Positions 48,463-56,837 of a stretch of 64,000 nt of DNA are shown here, piece by piece. The stretch covers positions 62,001 to 126,000 of the forward strand of contig JAIEQI010000126.1 in assembly GCA_019747875.1 (NCBI GenBank). The letters are read 5' to 3'. Source of the stretch: Candidatus Obscuribacterales bacterium (GTDB lineage Bacteria; Cyanobacteriota; Vampirovibrionia; Obscuribacterales; Obscuribacteraceae). The stretch's first letter is position 1. Each line of letters begins with the position of its first letter. Below the pieces are notes generated by a model. That model did no database searches, was not told where the DNA came from, and saw nothing but the letters and a program-made list of their open reading frames with translations. The position numbers and the translations under genes are program-made.

Positions 48463-49122
48463 TCATCGGCGTTGCAGTGCACTCTGGTACTGCCGCAGTA
48501 TGTCTGCCGGACTGTCGTATATAGCGATTACACCAGCTTCGTAGAGCGTGTTCTCATCAAAGCCGCCGCATCGTACCCCGATGGTTTGTATTTGAGCTTT
48601 ACCGGCGGCCTCTGCATCGTAGGGTGAATCTCCTACAACGATGGTATCACCTGGTAGCAAATCCAATTTTCGTAGGATAAACTGAAAAACATCCGGATGT
48701 GGTTTTGCACGTTCGATATCGTCTGCACTTGTAGTGATGTCCACCAAGTCTTTGATATCAGCTATTTTCAGGTAGTGCTCGAGTTCGTCTTTGTGGGCCG
48801 AGGAACCAACAGCGATCTTCTTTCCTTCCTTTTTGATACGCAACAACAGTTCTCTAACCTCAGGAAAAGGTTTCACTTTATCAATGAATTTGTCTTTGAA
48901 AAGCTTGGCTCGAAACTCCTTCATTTCAGAACCGAATTGTTCTAACTCTTTCTTGCCGAAAAAGTGTGGCATTAGTTCATTTCCGCCCTTGCCGATTTGG
49001 TCGCGAGCGGCCTGAAAATTGATATTCTTCCCGTACTTTGCAAAAGCTTGTCGCCATGCTTCTGCATGCAAATCAACAGAGTCCACGAGTGTGCCGTCAA
49101 CATCGAAAATTACTGCTTTCAT
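48463..49122 (-). CDS. HAD-superfamily hydrolase, beta-phosphoglucomutase/phosphatase-like
   Basis: MKAVIFDVDGTLVDSVDLHAEAWRQAFAKYG; GKKIAVGSSAHKDELEHYL; AKPHPDVFQFILRKL; TIVVGDSPYDAEAAGKA. Start at 49122 preferred over 49323. Confidence 0.92.
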   Translation of the reverse strand: MKAVIFDVDGTLVDSVDLHAEAWRQAFAKYGKNINFQAARDQIGKGGNELMPHFFGKKELEQFGSEMKEFRAKLFKDKFIDKVKPFPEVRELLLRIKKEGKKIAVGSSAHKDELEHYLKIADIKDLVDITTSADDIERAKPHPDVFQFILRKLDLLPGDTIVVGDSPYDAEAAGKAQIQTIGVRCGGFDENTLYEAGVIAIYDSPADILRQYQSALQRR

Positions 49123-49595
49123 AATTATCCTTCGTTTTGGGCAAGTCTGTCCTAATCCTAGTTCGGTGGTACCGGACTGGCTACAGTCTAAGATGTGATT
49201 TGTATTAAAGTGCTGATTACATGGGCGATGAGTCTGATATGTTTTTGGCGCAGCTTCATCAGCGCTTATTTTGTTTTGGGCGCTAGTTGATTTTTGGTCA
49301 CTAGAATTACACGAATTGATCACTACTCTTTCATAATAATCATTTCGGTTGAACTGCCTGAGATGGACGGTGCATCCGAGTTGCGTGAACTTTGATACCA
49401 GTGATTCAAAGCGAGATTCGTTTGAGCTGCGGTGCTCAAGCTCAAAAAACTAGAGATGTTCCATTAGAACAATGTCAGCTGGAACGACACTCTCCGTGGG
49501 GCTTTTACGCATGTGTTCGCCCCCAGATCTGCGTAAAATCGGATGGGGCAATTGGAGCTGGCTAAACTGTGGACCGATTGTCCGAGGATTAGCTT

Positions 49596-50489
49596 ATGCC
49601 TGACATTGTAGATTTCGAACACGACAAAATAAACCTGGAACTGGCAAGTGGCGACAAGTTAGGTGCTGCCGGCGTTAGCCTGCGCTACCTGGATGATGGT
49701 CGTGTTGATGTAGTGCTCAATGAAGAGATCGGAAGAAACGCCGATATAAGGCGCCGCGATGCTTCCGGTCGCTTGCTTGAATCAATTCAAATTACGACTG
49801 GCAATACTCGTAGCGGGTTTACTGGATCCGCTTACAACCGGGACGGACATGGGCGCCCAATTGAGCGTGAAGAGATCAAGACATCGCAAGTCGGTGGCAA
49901 GTCAATTAGTGATACCACTGTAAAAGAACCGAATGGACGATTGATTCAAACCGTTCATGTAGAAACGTCATCGGCAGGCAATGGACGAACTGTTTCGGAC
50001 AGTGTCGTGAAGAACGAATTCGGCAGAACCGAAAGCAGCACGCGTCTTGTTATGACTGAAGCAAACAATAGAATCGTTGCCAATGTCGTAAGCAAGGACC
50101 AAAACGGAAATCCATTTCAGCTAAAGGATCTGACAATAGTTCAAACTCAGAATGATACTTCCGGTGATTATCAAATCAAGAATGGCCAGGGAATCGTAAT
50201 GCAACAATTGCACTTCAAGACAAGTCAGTTGCCCAACGATCGGTACATTACAAACGCGCAGTTGAAAGATAGACTCGGAACATTGTTGAAAACGATTCAG
50301 ATCGACAGCGTAGCAAATGGTCCGGGCAAGCGATCAACCAACGTTGTGATCAAAGATCGAATCGGCAACGTAATGGAAAACATCGTTATTCAAAGCTCAA
50401 GCGCTCAAGCGAACAATTCTGTAGATATAGTGCGCAAGAACAACCTCGGAATGCCCCGCGAACAGCTCCAAATGCGTATCACGAAATAA
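49596..50489 (+). CDS. Protein of about nine ~30-aa repeats (K[DN]xxGxxxxxxxI)
   Basis: RDASGRLLESIQI, RDGHGRPIEREEI, KEPNGRLIQTVHV, KNEFGRTESSTRLV, KDQNGNPFQLKDLTIV, KNGQGIVMQQLHF, KDRLGTLLKTIQI, KDRIGNVMENIVI, KNNLGMPREQLQM. Confidence 0.65.
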   Translation: MPDIVDFEHDKINLELASGDKLGAAGVSLRYLDDGRVDVVLNEEIGRNADIRRRDASGRLLESIQITTGNTRSGFTGSAYNRDGHGRPIEREEIKTSQVGGKSISDTTVKEPNGRLIQTVHVETSSAGNGRTVSDSVVKNEFGRTESSTRLVMTEANNRIVANVVSKDQNGNPFQLKDLTIVQTQNDTSGDYQIKNGQGIVMQQLHFKTSQLPNDRYITNAQLKDRLGTLLKTIQIDSVANGPGKRSTNVVIKDRIGNVMENIVIQSSSAQANNSVDIVRKNNLGMPREQLQMRITK

Positions 50490-50520
50490 CGCAGGACCGT
50501 AATTTAGGATCCTCGCAAGG

Positions 50521-50580
50521 AGAAATCCATGGCTTTAGCGCTTTAGGCTTTCACCATGGATTTGCTCGTTCTTTTTTTTG
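50521..50580 (+). terminator. Intrinsic terminator of the 49596..50489 gene
   Basis: AAATCCATGG (50523-50532) ... CCATGGATTT (50554-50563), then GCTCGTTCTTTTTTTT. Confidence 0.7.
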
Positions 50581-50602
50581 TAGCTGCCTGCAGGCGCGAC
50601 TT

Positions 50603-51406
50603 TTAGTACTTGACCATGCCGCTACGTTTGTAGTGGTTGAATGCATCAAGTGAGTTGTCTGTCGTGCACTGGTAGCACCATACTCCCATCTTCTGGCGGT
50701 CGATGTAGTGATTGGCCAATTCGGCATAAATTGGCTCGTCTGAGAAGGCTACGCCTTGGTTGGCAGCATCATATATGGTGGCAGCAAAATAGATCTTGTT
50801 GATTCTCGACCAACGTGTTGCGGCATAGCACATCGGGCACGGTTCTGCCGATGTATATAGTTCGCAGCGCGTTGTCTCACCTTTTTGTGGGAGCTTCAAG
50901 TTTGGATCGTCTTTGCGGATCTCTCCGAGATTGATAACGCCCAATTCCTGGCAAGCTTGGCGGATTGCTGTAACTTCGCCGTGCGCAGTCGGGTCTACCC
51001 ATTCGCTGACGCGGTTCCATGCTGACCAGTAGCGAATTGCGCGGTTGCTATCGTTTTCGATTTGGACAATGATTGTGGCGAATGGTCCACCGCCTGTTTG
51101 TACTGATTTCAACGCTTCGGAGCAGGCGAGCTTCATCCATTTGTTGCCTATAACCTCAACGCCTTGATAACGCATGCTTGTTTTCAGGTTAGACGTCTGT
51201 GCTGGAACGCGAGCCGCGTCTGCCGGCGGCAAAGGAGATTCGTTGACGTATCCACTCCACGGCTGAAGATAGCTGAAGGGATCTTTTATGACGAGCGGAT
51301 CCTTCGGAGCTTCGTATGGTTCGTCCACAGTAAAGGCGGTCAACTCATGTACTTGTGGGTCGTACTCGACGCCGAAGAATTTCTTTTTGGTTGCTGTCTC
51401 GGTCAT
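50603..51406 (-). CDS. Guanine-deaminase-like protein, diverged copy 3
   Basis: Same length and layout as copies 1 and 2 (HGEVTAIRQACQELG; TSAEPCPMCYAATRWSRINKIYFAATIYDAANQGVAFSDEPIYAEL). Confidence 0.88.
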   Translation of the reverse strand: MTETATKKKFFGVEYDPQVHELTAFTVDEPYEAPKDPLVIKDPFSYLQPWSGYVNESPLPPADAARVPAQTSNLKTSMRYQGVEVIGNKWMKLACSEALKSVQTGGGPFATIIVQIENDSNRAIRYWSAWNRVSEWVDPTAHGEVTAIRQACQELGVINLGEIRKDDPNLKLPQKGETTRCELYTSAEPCPMCYAATRWSRINKIYFAATIYDAANQGVAFSDEPIYAELANHYIDRQKMGVWCYQCTTDNSLDAFNHYKRSGMVKY

Positions 51407-51611
51407 TATTTCGAACTCCTTGAAGTGGCGATGAATCGCCGGTTGGGGCTTCTCTGAACGTGTCTTTGCGCGGACTTCTTTGATGAGGGCGTCGCCGAGC
51501 GACGAGTATCGCTCTCGACAAGTAAGTCTTCTATCTTCGAAGATTGATCAGATTATCACAGACGAAGCCCTTGCCGACACGCTTGGAAAGGGCTTGTCTT
51601 GCGATGTTCAA

Positions 51612-53669
51612 TTAGAGGGGAGAGATGGTATGTGCGAAAACCGCCTCTGCCATAAGTTGTCGGCGTTTCTCAAGGTACTCGAGAACGACCATTACAAGCG
51701 TGGCGTGGCTCCATGTCAATGGAGAAACCGACAATGGCTCGTTGGTATATGGATGAACCTGCTCAGCTAACACACCTGATGGAAGGGCATGATCAGCCAC
51801 CCATTCCAAGATTGTGACTGCGTCACGGAGTGCATCTGGGTTGTGTGTGCTTGCAATATCGTATTGCGCAAGCCACATTGAGCAGATGAACCATGGGTTG
51901 CCAGGGACCTTTTCAATATCTTGCGAGATTTGATGGTAGTAGTCATTTTCGTAACGCGCTACACCACCGACGTCTGTCTTAACCCAGAGTCGTTCGCGAA
52001 TGGCTTCCATCGTCGCTTTTACTTTTGGATCGCTGGCAGGAAGCGCGCCGAATGCGAAAATCGAGTACATTGCAGCATCGATTGTCATGTCGAGCTTGTA
52101 GCCGGTGTCCGTGCGTGTTGCCATCCTGCAGAAACGCCCGTGTTCCTCGCTCCAGAGGTGTTTGAGCATCGCTTCTTGAATCTCGTTGGCAGCTTCCTCA
52201 TAACGATTATGGTGGTCGATTTCACCAAATGCCTGGGAGAAATTGGCCGCAGCTCGTAAGCCCCCGATCACGCTTGCTACTGTGAAAAGGTGTACCCCGT
52301 AACGCTCTTCCCATAAATCGTGCGATGGCATCGGCAATTTCGTTTCGGGATCGCGGAAACGAACCATGAACTCTGCGGCTCTGGTGATGAGGGGTTCAAA
52401 CAGAGAACGAACATACTCCACGTCGCGATGTTTGCGGAAGTGCTGCCACAAAGACCAAATTACCAGTGCTGTCTCGTCTTCCTGAATTGGTAGGTCCATC
52501 TTGCCGTCTCGGATCCACGGGTGCCAGCTGGAAGCCAATGTCTTATCAGGATTGTATTTGTGTAGCAGGTAACCTTCGTCTTTGATCACTTCTGCGCAAA
52601 ATTGGAAGAATCTTTGTGATATGTCGCGATATCCAGCCCGTGTCATCGCCGCCGCTACCAGAGCACCGTCGCGCGGCCACATGTATGAATAGGTGTCGCG
52701 CGCAAACTGAGCGATATCATGATCGTTGGCCGCAATTATGGCGCCACCATCATCCACCTGCGTTCTAATAATCAGCAGGCTTCGTTTGAAAAGATCAACT
52801 ACTTTAGCGGGCAAATTCTGGAAATCGATATGCTCCGGGTTCACCCAGAGTCGCCAGTAATTTTGGTTGCGCGGAACGAAGTAGTGTGGTGATTGGTTTC
52901 GAATGATTTTGTCGAGCTCAACCACCGACTCGTAGTCCTCCCCAAAGGCGATCCAATAGTGCGCCTTTGCTTCGCCGCGTGCGGGTACGTCCACTGATGT
53001 TCGAATCGTCGAATCGACTGAGCCCTGCGCAATTCCGTTGCAGCCCAGCTCCCCGTCCTCCGCGTCCCGAAAAGTTCCTTCCATGCCGCCAACGGCTTTC
53101 TTGCCTGTCGCCCATTGCTCGACTCCTATTTTCTTGCCGGATGTATTGGTGAGAAACCATCTGTTCTTCTTGTAGTGAATTACAGATTCTGTGCGTGGGT
53201 CGTAGAAGGCCGTGTCGCCAACTTCGTTTTCGGAGATGTAGAAATCATGGTGGAAGAACAAACGCACTTGCCTGTTCTGCCCTTTGAGGTCTTTGACGAC
53301 AATTTCCTTGAGGTAGATGTCGTGTATGTAATCGACAACGTCATGGCAGCGAAGCTCGATGGCAAGCTTGTCGTGCCGAAGAATAACATCGGTGGCAAGG
53401 GATTCCTTCATATATTTGCGGTCGATCTTCCAATCGGAACCGACCCAAGCAAACTCTCCATCCACCCACACGCCGAAGCGCGACTGGCGGCCAATCGTTT
53501 GATTCTCTTGGCCCACATGGGGATAGTAGATATCCCGCATGTTGTACTCTTTGTCGAAGTTGATCAGGACCTTTCCGTTTCCAACTGGAATGTCGCGCGG
53601 CATGCTGAACCTCATGGTCAGTGGGACTTGTGACTCATTGTCGGCATTCTTGCCAACGATATCAGCCAT
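51612..53669 (-). CDS. Glycoside hydrolase family 15-like (glucoamylase/trehalase type)
   Basis: FARDTYSYMWPRDGALVAAAMTRAGYRDISQRFFQFC, LPMPSHDLWEERYGVHLFTVASVIGGLRAAANFS; start MADIVGKN preferred. Confidence 0.85.
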   Translation of the reverse strand: MADIVGKNADNESQVPLTMRFSMPRDIPVGNGKVLINFDKEYNMRDIYYPHVGQENQTIGRQSRFGVWVDGEFAWVGSDWKIDRKYMKESLATDVILRHDKLAIELRCHDVVDYIHDIYLKEIVVKDLKGQNRQVRLFFHHDFYISENEVGDTAFYDPRTESVIHYKKNRWFLTNTSGKKIGVEQWATGKKAVGGMEGTFRDAEDGELGCNGIAQGSVDSTIRTSVDVPARGEAKAHYWIAFGEDYESVVELDKIIRNQSPHYFVPRNQNYWRLWVNPEHIDFQNLPAKVVDLFKRSLLIIRTQVDDGGAIIAANDHDIAQFARDTYSYMWPRDGALVAAAMTRAGYRDISQRFFQFCAEVIKDEGYLLHKYNPDKTLASSWHPWIRDGKMDLPIQEDETALVIWSLWQHFRKHRDVEYVRSLFEPLITRAAEFMVRFRDPETKLPMPSHDLWEERYGVHLFTVASVIGGLRAAANFSQAFGEIDHHNRYEEAANEIQEAMLKHLWSEEHGRFCRMATRTDTGYKLDMTIDAAMYSIFAFGALPASDPKVKATMEAIRERLWVKTDVGGVARYENDYYHQISQDIEKVPGNPWFICSMWLAQYDIASTHNPDALRDAVTILEWVADHALPSGVLAEQVHPYTNEPLSVSPLTWSHATLVMVVLEYLEKRRQLMAEAVFAHTISPL

Positions 53670-54334
53670 ATGCCGCGCCTCTTTCAAACTGAAACTGCTT
53701 GACTAGTTGTCTGGTAAAAAGGCACTACAAATTCTTATGCCGTTAAGCCGGATGATTATGGTCGCCCTACCCGTGGAGAGGACGTCCCTCCGGCTTTTGA
53801 GAAGAGGGAATCGCGCTCTGGAAAAACCGCCGATCAACGAGCTGGGCTGGGAGCGCCGACGTCAAGCCGGCATCTGAGGATCGCTTCAACGAAAGAGCGG
53901 CTGGGTCTTTCGATGTATCAATGCACGGCACCAAAATAGGTTCATTCACGGGATCACTGAAACTTGAGCAGGGACTGAATGAGCGTCTCGGCTTGCATAG
54001 TACCAACGGTGTGGTTAAGTTCTTTCGGTTGGACGAACCATTCATTAAAGCCAGGGATCTTCGCCTTTCTATTGTTTTCTTGCAAGGAGAACTAAAACGC
54101 TGAACATCTAGTGGGCGGATGCATGTGTCGCTGCTACATTGACGGCAATTCGTTCTCTTATGAGATAGGTGGTAACGCCGGCGTCCCCGCCTAATCTGAT
54201 CGGATCGAGGTGTTCTCAAAATTCGGATGCCGATCCTGGGAGCCACGGGAGAACGTCCTGCCGTCGTGCGATCAAGGAATCGGCCTCAAACACGCTGGCT
54301 AAAATAACTCAAAGCACGCCCGGATATAATTTAT

Positions 54335-54652
54335 TTATCGTTGCTCTTGCGCGACGCAAGTCAAAAGATCAGCGAGCACATCCATGTGGTAGAGCGCCTT
54401 CACATCTGTGCAGTAGTTTTTCATGGTGGCGAAAATCAGTGGATCGTGTGAATCTTCGAACTTTTGCCAGACCTCGCGAGATGGCCATTGTGCATAGCCA
54501 ATCATCAACCCTTCGCCTAATCGGTGCAGGCGTGACCCCAGACCGCCGTGAACGCTCATAATTTCGCGCGTTCCTTCAATCCATGCCTGGACAAAAGCAT
54601 CATCGTCGCCGGGTTTAATAGTAAATTCGTAGACTACACAGAACATCAACAA
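54335..54652 (-). CDS. Antibiotic-biosynthesis-monooxygenase (ABM)-like ferredoxin-fold protein
   Basis: MFCVVYEFTIKPGDDDAFVQAWIEGTREIMSVHGGLGSRLHRL...IGYAQWPSREVWQKFEDSHD. Confidence 0.7.
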   Translation of the reverse strand: MLMFCVVYEFTIKPGDDDAFVQAWIEGTREIMSVHGGLGSRLHRLGEGLMIGYAQWPSREVWQKFEDSHDPLIFATMKNYCTDVKALYHMDVLADLLTCVAQEQR

Positions 54653-55224
54653 GCTTGCATGTAGGTATTCCTTGGCGCCAGGCTCAGAGTTTTCAACTCC
54701 GCTACTGCCGATGGATAGTCTAACATGCGAGCTCTCACGTTGCTTTGGGCAAATAGTGCGGCGCCGATTACCTCCGGTGTGGAAGCGCCAATTTGAATCA
54801 ACGCCTCTCCGAGGGGCGCGCGGTTTTCAGCGCTGTTGACAAGCGCGCGTCCGAGTTCCACTTCTGTGACCAAGCCTGCGTCGACAAGTAGTTCGCCTAG
54901 ACGGCAGGTTCGAACATTTTCAGAATATGAGTCAAGCGATTCCAAAATTTCTGCTGCTGTGACCCGATTTCTGTATATGTCGCGCAGAGCGGTGCAAGAA
55001 AGATCAAGCGAAATCATGCCATCTGATATCAGTGTCTGAAGGCGAATCGCGACACGAAGAACGTCACTGGTAACTTTCTTTTCGCGGACCAGGAGTGTGC
55101 CAAGCGGCAATCCCATGAATTGAGCCACAGCCAGTTGCCCTTCGACGTCTGCTTTCCTTACCAATCCGGCATGGACCAACAGCTCGCCAAGGCGAATATT
55201 TCTGATCGACTCGTGGTTAATCAT
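54646..55224 (-). CDS. Two tandem MshEN / GspE-N-like domains, no ATPase
   Basis: IRNIRLGELLVHAGLVRKADVEGQLAVAQFMGLPLGTLLVREKKVTSDVL and VRTCRLGELLVDAGLVTEVELGRALVNSAENRAPLGEALIQIGASTPEVI. Confidence 0.7.
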   Translation of the reverse strand: MINHESIRNIRLGELLVHAGLVRKADVEGQLAVAQFMGLPLGTLLVREKKVTSDVLRVAIRLQTLISDGMISLDLSCTALRDIYRNRVTAAEILESLDSYSENVRTCRLGELLVDAGLVTEVELGRALVNSAENRAPLGEALIQIGASTPEVIGAALFAQSNVRARMLDYPSAVAELKTLSLAPRNTYMQAC

Positions 55225-55587
55225 TTTTCTACCCGATCCCCAGAATCAAGATACTAGTCTTCCGTTGTCGCGCATATGTAGAAACACGTGGTCTGACCAT
55301 GGCGAAGTGTGTATTTCTACAGTGAGTTCCGCCGGTCCTGGGCCAGCGAACTTTCTATAGCGCGGGTTGCTAGTAGCTAGAGTTTGCCAAAATTTCGTGT
55401 CTTTTACGTGACTTTAAAGGCGCCGGCTTGGATCTTTTCGTTCCAGGCTGATAAAGTGCCTCCGGGCAGAATATGCTGGGGATCTTAAACTGGAACGGGC
55501 GCATTGCATGCGCCCAAGTTAATTAGCGGAGTCTGTTGAGATGGGCGATAGCCCCGCTAACCCGGAGCGTTTACAAGGAGAATTTCA

Positions 55588-56832
55588 ATGGCAAAAGGGC
55601 TTGTGCTTACAAAGGACGCGCTGAAGACCTTCATTATTGAAAGTGCAAAAGGGTGTATTCATCCGGCAGAGGGTTCTTTCCACTATCGCTATGTAACTCC
55701 GACTATTGCTGTTCGTCCGGGGGCCGACGATTCGTCGGATGTTCCGGAGCGTTCCCGAGTTGGACACTATTTGCAGATGTATGACTGGGATTCCTGTTTC
55801 TTTTCCCAGGCCGCCTGGAGGGCGGGGGCTGATGGCTTGGCTCTGGATGTCCTGCGAAACTTTCTTTCGCTGCAAGATAAGGATGGTTACATCCCGCGCA
55901 CAGTTTCTCCGAGCAGAATTTGGGATAAAGGAGATCTGTGCAAGCCTTTCCTTGCCCAAACATGCTTGGCTGAATATAAGCGAACGCAGGATGTGCGCTA
56001 TAAATTGGGACCATCAGAAATTCTCGGACTAGATTGCTATTACAAGTATTTTGCCGAAACTCGCCGCCATTCCAGCGGTTTATATCACTGGCGAAACGTG
56101 CTTGAAAGTGGGATCGATGACAATCTTGCGCTCTTGTATCCGCTGGAAGCTGAGAAAGACGAAAACGACGAGCCGGGCCGGTTTCCTGATGGAGAGCTGC
56201 TTGCCAGCGATCTGAATGCTTACCTGTTCGCTGAATATAATGCTTTTGCCGATTTGTGCGAATTGTCGAAAGACGGCAGGCGCGCTCAAGAATATCGGGA
56301 TCGAGCAAAGGAAATTCAAGAGCTAGTTGAAAAATACCTGTGGATTGAAGAATTAGGTATGTATGGGAACTATCATCCGCGGCTCAAAAAGCAAGTTAAG
56401 CTTCGCGCTTGGTCAGGACTCTGTCCAGTATTCTTTGGACTAGCAAATGATGATCGATCAAACCGGACGATCAAAACCAACATCATGAATGAAGAGCATT
56501 TTCTTCGCCCGTGTGGACTTGCTTCGCTTGCTGCCTCGGAAAATCTATATAGCCAATCCAAACGTGGTTTGTACGGACGTGTCATTGTCTCTCATTGGCA
56601 GGGGCCGATGTGGATACTTCCAAATGCGCTGGCATCGCGTATGCTCGTGAAGCGTGGTCTAAATGCTGAGGCGAAGAAAATAGCTAGTGCCACCTGTGGT
56701 GCCGTGGAAAAGGTCTTGGAGGCTACTGGGACGATGTATGAGAACTACAATGCAGAGACTGCGGCGCCGCTCTGGGCACCAGACTTTATGAGTTGGAATA
56801 TCTTGTTACTCGAACTTCTTGAGCAAAGATGA
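55588..56832 (+). CDS. Glycoside hydrolase, MGH1-like/GH63-type (alpha/alpha)6 barrel
   Basis: YLQMYDWDSCFFSQAAWRAGADGLALDVLRNFLSLQDKDGYIPRTVSPSRIW; FMSWNILLLELL; AAAAGGAG-like RBS before 55588. Confidence 0.82.
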   Translation: MAKGLVLTKDALKTFIIESAKGCIHPAEGSFHYRYVTPTIAVRPGADDSSDVPERSRVGHYLQMYDWDSCFFSQAAWRAGADGLALDVLRNFLSLQDKDGYIPRTVSPSRIWDKGDLCKPFLAQTCLAEYKRTQDVRYKLGPSEILGLDCYYKYFAETRRHSSGLYHWRNVLESGIDDNLALLYPLEAEKDENDEPGRFPDGELLASDLNAYLFAEYNAFADLCELSKDGRRAQEYRDRAKEIQELVEKYLWIEELGMYGNYHPRLKKQVKLRAWSGLCPVFFGLANDDRSNRTIKTNIMNEEHFLRPCGLASLAASENLYSQSKRGLYGRVIVSHWQGPMWILPNALASRMLVKRGLNAEAKKIASATCGAVEKVLEATGTMYENYNAETAAPLWAPDFMSWNILLLELLEQR

Positions 56833-56837
56833 ACTGT

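Noticed and set aside
53767-54246. 159-aa minus-strand ORF
   Set aside because: Composition is random-like, no RBS or domain, and it overlaps degenerate repeat copies.
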